From contig JAUQQI010000121.1 of the NCBI GenBank assembly GCA_030549955.1, positions 2,218-11,585 of the forward strand: a stretch of 9,368 nt of DNA, read 5' to 3'. A model generated the notes under the pieces. That model ran no database searches and had not been told where the DNA came from. It saw nothing but the letters and a program-made list of their open reading frames with translations. The position numbers and the translations under genes are program-made. Position 1 is the stretch's first letter, and each line of letters starts with the position of its first letter. Source of the DNA: Chloroflexota bacterium (lineage in GTDB: Bacteria > Chloroflexota > Dehalococcoidia > JAUQQI01). Positions 1 through 6,699 of this stretch are shown one piece after another.

Positions 1-687
1 CTGCCAGGGTGACGCCCCCAGGGCCTGGGCGGCAACGATGAACTCTCGGTTTTTCAGGCTCAGCACCTGCCCCCGGACCAGTCGGGCCATACCCGGCCAG
101 CCGACGAAAGAAAGGGCGCCAAAGACCACCACGTAATCGAGATATCCCGACCGGGCCAGGCCCTGCAGCCCAAAGATAGCCTCGTGCTGCTCGACAAAGG
201 CCACGAAGCCGGGTTTAACCGTCGCCGCGATAAAGATTACAAAGAGCATCCCCGGAAACGCAAACAGGATATCGCCAATTCGCATCACCAGGCTGTCAAC
301 CCAGCCGCCCAGGTATCCGGCCAGGGCCCCAAGGATGACACCGTAGATGGTGCCGAGGCTCACCGCCAGGATGGACACCACCGCCGCCGTCCGGGCCCCC
401 CAGATGAGACGGCTCAGAATATCCCGCCCGAGCTCGTCGGTACCGAGCAGATGCTCCCAGGACGGCGGCTGGCGGGCCTGGTCAAGGTTCTGGGTTCGGT
501 AGTCGTAGGGGGCAACCCAGGGCGCGAAAATTCCGGCCGCATAAACCACGACGATGAAAACGAGACCGGCAACGGCAACCTTCCGGCGCTTGAACCGGGA
601 CCAGGTGACGGCCCAGAGGCCGCGACCCTTCACCGGGGGCCGGCCGGTCAGAGGAAGGCCGGGGGAAGTGGTGGCGCGGTCGGCCAT
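1..687 (-). CDS. dppC: DppC/OppC-type ABC transporter permease, 3'-truncated by window edge
   Basis: This is the second inner-membrane permease of a peptide/nickel-type ABC importer; it pairs with the DppB-type subunit to form the channel. The visible 229 codons hold a cytoplasmic N-terminus, a first membrane helix at about residues 38-55, the family-typical stretch HLLGTDELGRDILSRLIWG near 79-97, further helices at about 102-126 and 140-156, and the start of the cytoplasmic EAA loop (EFIVAAQALGAS, about 215-226) that docks on the ATPase. Members are usually near 280-300 residues, so about 60-70 C-terminal residues lie outside the window. The start ATG (685-687) shares one base with the upstream permease's TGA stop (TGATG), which indicates translational coupling. 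The ATPase genes would be expected further left, outside the window. I cannot tell dipeptide, oligopeptide or other specificity from the permease alone. Confidence 0.95.
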   Translation of the reverse strand, partial: MADRATTSPGLPLTGRPPVKGRGLWAVTWSRFKRRKVAVAGLVFIVVVYAAGIFAPWVAPYDYRTQNLDQARQPPSWEHLLGTDELGRDILSRLIWGARTAAVVSILAVSLGTIYGVILGALAGYLGGWVDSLVMRIGDILFAFPGMLFVIFIAATVKPGFVAFVEQHEAIFGLQGLARSGYLDYVVVFGALSFVGWPGMARLVRGQVLSLKNREFIVAAQALGASPWQ

Positions 688-1616
688 CAGTCGTACCTGA
701 TCCGGGGGTCGAGGAAGGTGTAGCCGACATCCACCAGGAGGTTCGCAAGGACAAAAGACGTTGCGACCAGCAGGGTTATCGCCATGATGACCGGGTAGTC
801 CCGGGTGAACATGGAATCGACGGCCATCGCCCCAATGCCGGGAATGCCATATAGGGTCTCAATTACAAAGAACCCTTCGACCAGACCCCCGAGGCTGAGG
901 CCCAGGATCGTCCAGAGGGGCAGCAGGGCATTCCGGACGACGTGCCGGACCATAACCGTCGACTCGGGCAGGCCCTTGGCCCGGGCGACCCGCACGTAGT
1001 CCTGGTAAAGAACGTCCAGGGTGCTGGCCCGCATCTGCCGGGTAATCACGGCCAGACCCGGCAGGGCCATGACCACGGCCGGGATGATGATGCGGGCGTC
1101 GAAAAGGCCCCCCCAGCCCGATGAGGGAAGCCAGCGGAGGGTCCGAACAAAGATAAGGAGCAGCATCGGCAGGGTAAAGAAAACCGGAATGGAGTTGAGC
1201 ACCAGGGTCGTGCCCACGATGAGGTCGTCGAGCCAGGTTCCCTGCTTGAGGGCAGCCAGAATGCCCAGCGGGATTCCAACGGCGAAGGCCAGGGCGAGGC
1301 CAGCCAGACCGAGCTGGACCGAAACCCAGACCTTGTCGGCGATAAGGTCGGTGACCGGCTGCCCCCGATATTTATAACTTTCGCCGAAGTCACCATTGAT
1401 GGCCCGCAGGACGAAATCCGTATAGCGTTCGAGGAAGGGCTTGTTAAGGCCAAGTTCTTCCCGAAGCCGCTCGGCCGCGGCCGGGTTCACCCGCTGGCCG
1501 AGCATGACCTCGACCGGGTCCCCAGGCGCATAGTAGCCCAGGGTGAAGGTGATAAATGAGACCGCCAGCAGCACAACTGGCAGCCAGAGCAGGCGGCGGA
1601 TGATGTACCGGACCAT
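687..1616 (-). CDS. dppB: DppB/OppB-type ABC transporter permease
   Basis: First permease subunit of the peptide/nickel-type importer, 309 residues, the normal length for the family. It begins with the typical MVRYIIRRLL start and a first membrane helix (about 9-28), followed by the family's external segment with APGDPVEVMLG (30-40) and GDFGESY (75-81). Further helices fall at about 100-122, 135-158, 176-193, 232-252 and 278-298. The EAA loop that contacts the ATPase runs from about 206 to 233 (DYVRVARAKGL...RNALLP), and the tail ends in YTFLDPRIRYD, as in most DppB proteins. It starts five bases after the binding-protein stop codon and its own stop overlaps the next start by one base, so the three genes form one operon. 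No strong Shine-Dalgarno is seen, which fits coupling to the upstream gene. Substrate is unresolved. Confidence 0.96.
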   Translation of the reverse strand: MVRYIIRRLLWLPVVLLAVSFITFTLGYYAPGDPVEVMLGQRVNPAAAERLREELGLNKPFLERYTDFVLRAINGDFGESYKYRGQPVTDLIADKVWVSVQLGLAGLALAFAVGIPLGILAALKQGTWLDDLIVGTTLVLNSIPVFFTLPMLLLIFVRTLRWLPSSGWGGLFDARIIIPAVVMALPGLAVITRQMRASTLDVLYQDYVRVARAKGLPESTVMVRHVVRNALLPLWTILGLSLGGLVEGFFVIETLYGIPGIGAMAVDSMFTRDYPVIMAITLLVATSFVLANLLVDVGYTFLDPRIRYD

Positions 1617-1621
1617 CGCCG

Positions 1622-3247
1622 CTAGTGGGGCTCGACGACCACGTCCTTAAGGACCGGGATGATGATGGGCGAGACGACGTAGTTCTTGACCCAGGGCTTT
1701 ACCAGCACGTATTCCTTCCCGAAGGTAAGCGGGATCCAGGGCGCATCCTGAATGATGGTCTGCTCAACCTGCTGATAAAGCTGAATCCGCCGCTGGGGAT
1801 CCTGCTCAGTCCGGGCCTGCTCCAGGAGACGGTCAACTTCCGGGTTCGAGTACCGGGTTGTGTTGTCCAGGCTCTGGCTGTGGAAAAGGATGTCCAGGAA
1901 GTTCTGCGGGTCGGGGTAGTCGGCGATCCAGCCAAGCTCGAACGCCTGGTAGCGATAGCGCTTCAGGTCGTCGAGGAAGGTTGCCCACTCGACTTGCTGG
2001 ACCTGAACCTCGATCCCAAGGTTCTGCCGCCACATCTCGATAATCGCGCTCGTCGTCCGGGGCGGGTTCCCGGCGGTTCCCGGAATCGTCAGCGTAATCG
2101 CCGGGAGGTTCGTGCCGTACCTGGACTGGGCGAGGAGTTGTTTTGCCCGCTGCGGGTCGAACTTCAGGCCAGTGAGGTTCGGATTGTATCCCGGAAAGCC
2201 CGGCGGCAGGATGCCATAGGCCGGGTCAACGAACTTGCGGAGCACGACTTCGGCGAGTTTGTCCTTATCAACGGCATAGCTCAGGGCAAGCCGGACATTT
2301 CGGTCGTCAAAGGGCGGTTTGGTGACGTTGAAGCCGATATACCCGACGCTGAAACTGTTGGCCACAACCAGCTCCTTGCGGAGCGGGCTGTTCGGGTCGA
2401 GGACCCGCTCGATGTCGTCGATCCCGACCCCGGTGATGTCAATCTCGTTGTTTTCGTACATGGTCATGGCCGAGCCGCCGGACAGGATGAAGATCGCCCG
2501 CTCCAGCTTCGGGGCACCCAAGTAGTAGTTCTCGTTGCGCTCGAGCACCAGCCGCTCACCGACCCGCCACTCCCGCAGCTTGAAAGGACCGGTCCCATTC
2601 GGCCGGAACATCCAGTTCCGACCCGACTCGACGTTCTCCTTGTCAACAACAAAGGCGGTCGGGTAAGTCAGCTTCGCGAGGAAGTAGACTTTCGGCGCAT
2701 CGATTTCAATCTGCAGCGTGTAATCATCAACGACCTTGACGCCCCGAACCTGCCGGGCCTGCCCGTTCAACATCTCTTTCACGCCGACAATGTCACCCAG
2801 GTAGGTATCAGCCACCGTCGACTGGGTCCGGGGGTCAGCCGCCCGCTCAATTGAATACTTAAAGTCCCGGGCGGTCACCTGCTTGCCGTTATGGAATTTC
2901 GCATTCTTGCGCAGGTAAAAAGTATAAGTTTTGCCGTCCGGGCTCACGTCCCAGCGCTCGGCGATGTCGGGGACAATCTGGAGGTCTTTGTTAAACGTGA
3001 CCAGTCCCGAGAAGATTTCAACGATGTAACTTGCAGAGGTGGCGTCCGTTGTCAGGTGGGGGTCAAGAGTTGGGGGATCCGCCCCCAGCATGGTGAGGAT
3101 ATTCGCCTTGCCCGGGGGCAACTGCTCCTGGGTCCCCTGGGTCTGGCCGGACGGCTGCCGGGACCCAGGCAGGAACCTGCATCCGGACAGAACCACCACC
3201 AGGACCAGTAACAACACCAGGCCTGCCCTGATCAGCTGCCGTCCCAT
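1622..3247 (-). CDS. Family 5 extracellular solute-binding lipoprotein (peptide/nickel-type)
   Basis: Substrate-capturing lipoprotein of the importer, 541 residues. The N-terminus is a lipoprotein signal: MGRQLIR, a Leu/Val-rich core, and lipobox L-S-G-C with the lipidated cysteine at residue 23. A Gln/Ser/Gly/Pro-rich linker then leads to the mature domain. The family signature is clear: ADPPTLDPHLTTDA (about 54-67), then AERWDVSPDGKTYTFYLRKN followed by AKFHNGKQVTARDFKYSIERA. The C-terminal half carries WATFLDDL and GWIADYPDPQNFLDILFHS, typical of the SBP_5 fold. I chose the start at 3247 because it gives an ideal signal peptide, has GGGAG eight bases upstream, and lies about 40 bases after a strong promoter. 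The frame stays open upstream to 3400, but that extension would run through the promoter. Ligand could be peptides or another small molecule; sequence alone does not say. Confidence 0.95.
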   Translation of the reverse strand: MGRQLIRAGLVLLLVLVVVLSGCRFLPGSRQPSGQTQGTQEQLPPGKANILTMLGADPPTLDPHLTTDATSASYIVEIFSGLVTFNKDLQIVPDIAERWDVSPDGKTYTFYLRKNAKFHNGKQVTARDFKYSIERAADPRTQSTVADTYLGDIVGVKEMLNGQARQVRGVKVVDDYTLQIEIDAPKVYFLAKLTYPTAFVVDKENVESGRNWMFRPNGTGPFKLREWRVGERLVLERNENYYLGAPKLERAIFILSGGSAMTMYENNEIDITGVGIDDIERVLDPNSPLRKELVVANSFSVGYIGFNVTKPPFDDRNVRLALSYAVDKDKLAEVVLRKFVDPAYGILPPGFPGYNPNLTGLKFDPQRAKQLLAQSRYGTNLPAITLTIPGTAGNPPRTTSAIIEMWRQNLGIEVQVQQVEWATFLDDLKRYRYQAFELGWIADYPDPQNFLDILFHSQSLDNTTRYSNPEVDRLLEQARTEQDPQRRIQLYQQVEQTIIQDAPWIPLTFGKEYVLVKPWVKNYVVSPIIIPVLKDVVVEPH

Positions 3248-3294
3248 GCGCCCTGCTCCCGCTCTGGAACTTTTCCCCTCGAAGATTCTAGCCC

Positions 3295-3324
3295 ATTTTA
3301 GAAATACCAATAACCTAATGTCAA
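3295..3324 (-). promoter_or_regulatory. Strong housekeeping promoter for the ABC importer operon
   Basis: Reading the minus strand, a perfect -35 box TTGACA (3319-3324) is followed by an 18-bp spacer and a -10 box TAAAAT (3295-3300). The surrounding DNA is unusually AT-rich for this window. Predicted transcription starts near 3288, leaving a leader of about 40 bases with GGGAG (3256-3260) eight bases before the binding-protein ATG. This is the best promoter match in the window. Confidence 0.8.
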
Positions 3325-3406
3325 GTCGGCCCGGGGGCACACTTGGGGCGGGCTGCGGTTTCCACGGGCGGGAGAGTAAAATAGATGGTGTTCGGTCCAC
3401 ATTTCC

Positions 3407-3565
3407 GGGGCGGACAAGGCAAAGACAGTCATCTTCATCAGGCGGAGGCCGGGTCCCGGTTTTGCGGGGATGGACAATGAGCTTTCCTACCTGCCCCAGA
3501 CGATGATGGTCTTCGGGGACGCCAGGAAGGAAGTGACCGAGATTATTGCGGCCCTCAAGGGCTGA
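3407..3565 (+). pseudogene. pntB: Remnant: C-terminus of NAD(P) transhydrogenase subunit beta (PntB)
   Basis: An open stretch ending in TGA at 3563-3565 encodes the extreme C-terminus of the proton-translocating NAD(P)+ transhydrogenase beta subunit, the NADP-binding domain III. It reads DKAKTVIFIRR, then PGFAGMDNELSYLPQTMMVFG, then DARKEVTEIIAALKG. It corresponds piece by piece to PntB ends of the type 'KA-TVIVIKR...GFAGVDNPLFY...TMMLFGDAK'. Homology fades upstream of about 3411, and an in-frame stop occurs at 3377-3379, so the remaining ~400 residues (membrane domain and most of the nucleotide site) are missing. An ATG at 3470 could in principle give a 31-residue peptide, but I see this as debris. 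It sits between the importer promoter and a matching pntA-type fragment, so it looks like the edge of a deleted transhydrogenase locus. Confidence 0.8.
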
Positions 3566-3577
3566 GGAGACCGGGAA

Positions 3578-3769
3578 ATGATACTTGGGGTAGTTCGGGA
3601 GAGTTTTCCTGGCGAGCGGCGGGTGGTTTTAATGCCCGGGCGGATAGCGTCCGAGGTCTTGGTGGCGGCTGGGGTCCTGGCCGGGTTTGAGGGCAGGGCC
3701 TATGTTGGGCAGGATGCTGAAGGCCGCGAACTCCCCGGCCTGCCACCGGCTGTCCCCTCCGGAAGCTGA
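3578..3769 (+). pseudogene. pntA: Remnant: N-terminus of NAD(P) transhydrogenase alpha / alanine dehydrogenase
   Basis: A 63-codon frame begins with ATG seven bases after a good Shine-Dalgarno (AGGAGA, 3565-3570). Its first residues, MILGVVRESFPGERRVVLMP, match the start of the PntA/alanine dehydrogenase family (pattern 'IGVPKE...GERRVALVP'). The following VLVAAGVLAGFEGRAYVGQDAEG still resembles the family's 'VLVE.GAG.GAGF.D.AY..AGA' stretch, but about eight residues seem to be missing between them. After residue ~49 the similarity ends, and TGA follows at 3767-3769. Intact members have roughly 370-500 residues, so this is a fragment. It lies 12 bases after the pntB remnant. It is in the same frame as the M20 gene that follows, separated only by TGA-CCT before that gene's GTG, so its translation could deliver ribosomes to the M20 start. 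PntA is favoured over alanine dehydrogenase because of the adjacent pntB piece. Confidence 0.72.
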
Positions 3770-3772
3770 CCT

Positions 3773-5005
3773 GTGGAAGGGATTGAGATTCCGACTGACG
3801 TTGTCGCCCGACGAATCGAGGCCCTCGGACGGGTCGGCCTCCTGCCGGAAGGCGGCCTTTACCGTGGGGTCTATACGCCGGAGTGGGCGGAGGCCCGGGC
3901 GGTTGTGGCCGACTGGGGCCGGTCCGCTGGCCTCGAGGTTCGGGAAGATGCTGTCGGAAACCTCTGGCTCCGCCTGCCCGGCAGCGAGCCAGGTCCGGCC
4001 ATTGTTACGGGTTCCCACATCGACACGGTCCGGAACGGCGGCAAATACGACGGGGCGCTCGGGATTATCGCTGGCCTCACCGCCGTTGAGGCCCTCAGGG
4101 CCCGGTTCGGCCGACCGAAACGTACCATCGAGGTGCTGGCGACCTGTGAAGAAGATGGGGCCCGGTTCCGGAGCCGCCTCTGGGGCTCGCGGGCCATCCT
4201 GGGCATTATCGGGCCGGACGAACCGGACGCTATCGTGGACGCTGCGGGGGTATCCATCGGCGAAGCCATGCGGCAGATGGGCTACGACCCGGCCCGTATC
4301 CCCGAGGCCCGGCGGGCCGACATCGGGGCCTTCATCGAACTCCACATCGAACAGGGTCCGGTCCTCCAGGCATCGGATCATCAGGTCGGCATCGTCACCG
4401 TGGTTACGGGGCTGACCATGGCCGTCGCCGAGGTGACCGGGCGGGCCGACCACGCCGGCACCACCCCGATGGACGCCCGCCGGGACGCCCTGGTCGGGGC
4501 AGCCAGGATGATTTTGGCGGTCCGACGGGCGGCGCTCGCGGCCGGACGGCCGGCCGTGGCGACCGTCGGCCGGGTCGAAGTCTGGCCCGGGGGGTCAAAT
4601 GTCGTGCCGGAGCGGGTCAGATTCACGGTCGATATCCGGCACACGGCTGGGGCAGAGCTTCGCCGGCTCCAGGACCGGGTTGAGCGGGCTTGCCGGCGGG
4701 TCGCCTGGAACTGCGGCCTCGACCTGGATTTCAAAGTTGTTTCGTCGACGCCCCCGACGCCCCTGGACCCGGCCCTGCGCCGGCTCCTGGTTGACCTGGC
4801 CGGTCAGCTCGGCCTGAAGTTTTTGGAGATGCCGAGCGGTGCCGGCCACGATGCCGCCTGGCTCGGCCGGAAGTTTCCGGCGGCGCTGATTTTCGTCCCG
4901 AGCCAGGAAGGGCGGAGCCACAGCCCCCGGGAATACACGCCGGTTGACAAGATTATCCCTGGGATAACCCTGCTTGCAGCCGCCCTCCACCGGCTGGCGT
5001 ATTGA
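3773..5005 (+). CDS. M20-family amidase: allantoate amidohydrolase / N-carbamoyl-L-amino-acid hydrolase
   Basis: Cytosolic two-metal amidohydrolase (410 residues, normal length) that removes the carbamoyl/ureido group from N-carbamoyl-L-amino acids, ureidoglycine-type compounds or allantoate. The motifs are intact: GSHIDTVRNGGKYDGALG (80-97) supplies H82 and the bridging D93; CEEDGARF (125-132) gives the catalytic/metal glutamates E126/E127; ELHIEQGPVL (189-198) gives H191; GRADHAGTTPMDARRDAL (223-240) is the dimerisation-domain signature with H227; SGAGHDAAWLG (355-365) and SHSPREYTP (382-390), with H383, close the site. The third acidic residue of the usual EEE motif is Asp here, a tolerated variant. 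The start is GTG; an in-frame TGA six bases upstream rules out a longer protein, and GGAAG (3761-3765) is the likely ribosome site. It diverges from the importer operon, which hints at use of an imported amide or ureide. AllC and AmaB/HyuC cannot be separated from sequence alone. Confidence 0.92.
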   Translation: MEGIEIPTDVVARRIEALGRVGLLPEGGLYRGVYTPEWAEARAVVADWGRSAGLEVREDAVGNLWLRLPGSEPGPAIVTGSHIDTVRNGGKYDGALGIIAGLTAVEALRARFGRPKRTIEVLATCEEDGARFRSRLWGSRAILGIIGPDEPDAIVDAAGVSIGEAMRQMGYDPARIPEARRADIGAFIELHIEQGPVLQASDHQVGIVTVVTGLTMAVAEVTGRADHAGTTPMDARRDALVGAARMILAVRRAALAAGRPAVATVGRVEVWPGGSNVVPERVRFTVDIRHTAGAELRRLQDRVERACRRVAWNCGLDLDFKVVSSTPPTPLDPALRRLLVDLAGQLGLKFLEMPSGAGHDAAWLGRKFPAALIFVPSQEGRSHSPREYTPVDKIIPGITLLAAALHRLAY

Positions 5006-5031
5006 CCGCCTCGCGCCGGAGCTGCTAAAAT
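5002..5031 (+). promoter_or_regulatory. Probable promoter for the FmdB-type gene
   Basis: TTGACC (5002-5007), overlapping the M20 stop codon, is followed by an 18-bp spacer and TAAAAT (5026-5031). The -10 box and spacer length are the same as in the importer promoter. Transcription would start near 5038, only about 14 bases before the fmdB ATG, so the leader would be very short. Co-transcription with the M20 gene is also possible. Confidence 0.5.
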
Positions 5032-5051
5032 GGACCGGAGGTAACCGGGAG

Positions 5052-5282
5052 ATGCCGATTTACGAATATTTCTGCCCCAACTGCCGAACGAAGTTTGAGC
5101 TCTTGCGCCCGATAAGCCGCGCCGCCGAGGACGGCATCTGTCCGGGCTGCCAGCAGCATGCACCCCGGATAATGTCGGTATTTGCGTCCTTCTCCCGGGG
5201 CGCCGACGGGTCAGTCACCGCCGTCGGGGGCGGCTGCGCCTCCTGCGCAACCCACGCCTGCGCCAGCTGTAGCCTGAACTAA
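5052..5282 (+). CDS. FmdB-family zinc-ribbon protein
   Basis: A 76-residue protein of the FmdB/CxxC_CxxC_SSSS family. The N-terminus MPIYEYFCPNCRTKFELLRPI is diagnostic. Two zinc-knuckle pairs, C8-x2-C11 and C30-x2-C33, should bind one zinc ion. A second cysteine group near the end (C62, C65, C70, C73, in a Gly/Ala/Ser-rich tail) is common in family members and may hold a second metal. The family was named after a proposed regulator of formamidase/amidase genes in Methylophilus, but its real role in most bacteria is unknown; a link to the adjacent M20 amidase is therefore tempting but unproven. I chose ATG 5052 because it gives the canonical MPIYEY start, with GGAGG (5037-5041) and GGGAG just upstream. 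The reading frame continues upstream into the M20 gene, but that extension has no family similarity. It ends 11 bases before a convergent gene. Confidence 0.9.
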   Translation: MPIYEYFCPNCRTKFELLRPISRAAEDGICPGCQQHAPRIMSVFASFSRGADGSVTAVGGGCASCATHACASCSLN

Positions 5283-5293
5283 CCGCGGGCTGC

Positions 5294-5995
5294 CTATCGG
5301 TCGGCTGTCCGGGCATACTTGAAGGTTAGCTGATTCGGATATACCGGTAGCGTGAGCCGGTCCGCCGGCCTGACATTGACCGCCCAGTCCGGGTGGGTAT
5401 ACCGCAGCAGGGCGATGAGTCCGCCCCGCCGCTCCAGCGTCCTGACCAGGGAGTCAGGGGCACCGATGGCCCACACATAGTACGGTCCCGAAAGGAGGGT
5501 GCCGTCTACGATGAGCCACCCCTTACCCCCGCCGATGCTCGACCGGTAAATCAGTCGCACGGTTGTGTGCATATTGCCGATGGCAATCGCCTCGGCCCCG
5601 GCGTTCCGAAGTTCGTTAATGAGGTCGAGCATCTCAAAGGGCTCCGGGGTCCCCAGAACTTCGACTTCGACGCCCGGCCCGGTGACTTCCAGGAGGCCGT
5701 TAACGGCCTTGAGCCGGTTGAGCTCGGCGACCAGGGTATCAACGTCGACGCCGCTGTTGCCTTGAAGGGCCGAAAGCTCTTGCTGGGTCTTTGTGATTTC
5801 GGTCCGGAGCCGGTTATTCGCTTCGATTAGGTCGCTTAGAAGGCGAGCCTCGTCGAGCCTTGACCGGCCTGGGGCGGGGCTTGCGAGCTGGCCCCGGAGC
5901 TGGGTGACGACGAGGAACCCGACCAGAAATGCCACGATAAAAAAGCTGAGGCGAGCCCGGTCAGGATGTGGGTTGCGAACCGTGACCTTCACCAC
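5294..5995 (-). CDS. DUF881-family membrane-anchored protein (second copy in operon)
   Basis: A 233-residue protein of the DUF881 family (Bacillus YlxW/YlxX-like), function unknown but often encoded near division or envelope genes. The parts are a short basic N-terminus, one membrane helix at about 16-34, a predicted coiled coil (about 45-80, SRLDEARLLSDLIEANNRLR onward), then the extracellular DUF881 domain. Family landmarks are LLEVTGPGVEVEV (about 100-112), LDLINELRNAGAEAIAIGN (about 122-140), and SGPYYVWAIGAPDSL (about 169-183). Compared with its upstream sister it lacks the Asp-Asp-Ser after the GPG motif, so the two copies have diverged. The start codon is GTG at 5995 or GTG at 5992; the latter would give a typical 4-base GTGA overlap with the upstream stop. 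It is the last gene of its operon and converges on fmdB with 11 bases between stops; I see no terminator hairpin there. Confidence 0.88.
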   Translation of the reverse strand: MVKVTVRNPHPDRARLSFFIVAFLVGFLVVTQLRGQLASPAPGRSRLDEARLLSDLIEANNRLRTEITKTQQELSALQGNSGVDVDTLVAELNRLKAVNGLLEVTGPGVEVEVLGTPEPFEMLDLINELRNAGAEAIAIGNMHTTVRLIYRSSIGGGKGWLIVDGTLLSGPYYVWAIGAPDSLVRTLERRGGLIALLRYTHPDWAVNVRPADRLTLPVYPNQLTFKYARTADR

Positions 5996-6699
5996 CGCAG
6001 GTGCTCGGTTGGAAAGCCGCCCTTGTAGGGTGGAACGGTAATCTCCGATGCCCGGCGGACGCTGAACTGGAGGCCGTAGTTCTGGACCCGGGATTTAAGC
6101 TGGGTCAGGCGACCGGGTGCCCGCAGCAGGGCCTCGAGCTCCGGGGGACCAATGGCCGCGATTTCATAGGGCGGTGCAAGCCGGGCAGTATTGACCACGA
6201 TGGTTCCGCCGGCGGCGTAAATCGACGAGGTGGCAATAATCCGCTCGCCGTTGATCGCCACGGCCTCGGCACCCCCCTCCCAGAGGAGGTTCACGACATC
6301 CCGCAGATGGGAGTCGAGTACCAGGTAAAGGGTGGGGTCCTCGCCCCGAAGGGGCCGGCGGGGCGAGTCATCCAGGACGACAATAACCCCTGGCCCGGTC
6401 AGGGCGACGGTGCCGGCGATTACCTGCTGGTTGAGCAATTCGGCCAGGAGGCCGCTCAGCCCGACCCCGGGCCCCTGGGCCTGGGTCCGGAGCCGGTCCC
6501 GCTCGGCCTGAAGCTCGGCCAGTTGCGCCTGAAGACGGCGGTGCTCGGCATCGAGCTGGCCGACGAGGGCGGAGAGCTCGTCGGCGCCCCGGTCAGGCCG
6601 CTCTGATTGAAGCGGCAGGCGGTAGGCGGTGGCCAGCGCAAATCCGCTGACAACCAGGGCAACCAGAACCGCCGGCCGGCTGAAGAACCGGAGGCTCAT
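5989..6699 (-). CDS. DUF881-family membrane-anchored protein (first copy in operon)
   Basis: A 236-residue DUF881 protein. It has a short N-terminus (MSLRFFSRPAV), one membrane helix at about 9-27, and a strongly charged coiled coil at about 37-75 (ELSALVGQLDAEHRRLQAQL onward). The DUF881 domain follows, with LTGPGVIVVLDDSPR, VVNLLWEGGAEAVAINGERI and TIVVNTARLAPPYEIAAIGP as the family landmarks. This copy keeps the DDS residues after GPG and is the more typical one. I start it at ATG 6697-6699 because the ATG overlaps the Lit-type gene's TGA as ATGA; the same frame stays open to 7287, but that upstream part is only the out-of-frame shadow of the Lit-type gene plus its first helix. It overlaps the next DUF881 gene by 4-7 bases. 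Tandem DUF881 pairs occur in Bacillota (ylxW-ylxX), but the usual partner sbp (DUF1290) is not here. Confidence 0.88.
   Translation of the reverse strand: MSLRFFSRPAVLVALVVSGFALATAYRLPLQSERPDRGADELSALVGQLDAEHRRLQAQLAELQAERDRLRTQAQGPGVGLSGLLAELLNQQVIAGTVALTGPGVIVVLDDSPRRPLRGEDPTLYLVLDSHLRDVVNLLWEGGAEAVAINGERIIATSSIYAAGGTIVVNTARLAPPYEIAAIGPPELEALLRAPGRLTQLKSRVQNYGLQFSVRRASEITVPPYKGGFPTEHLRW

Noticed and set aside
1625..2854. A 409-codon plus-strand open frame opposite the solute-binding protein gene.
   Set aside because: It is the antisense shadow of a clear family-5 binding protein; the product is low-complexity, has no recognisable motif, and high GC commonly keeps such frames open.
3359..3382. 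A TAAAAT box at 3377-3382 as a plus-strand promoter for the pnt scar and M20 gene.
   Set aside because: No acceptable -35 box lies 16-19 bases upstream, so I do not list it; the M20 gene's true promoter remains unidentified.
3629..4453. A 274-codon minus-strand open frame.
   Set aside because: It is the complement of the M20 gene and pntA remnant, with no signal peptide, domain or ribosome site.
5283..5293. A possible bidirectional terminator between convergent fmdB and DUF881 genes.
   Set aside because: Only 11 bases separate the stops, and I found no stem-loop with a T-run around them.
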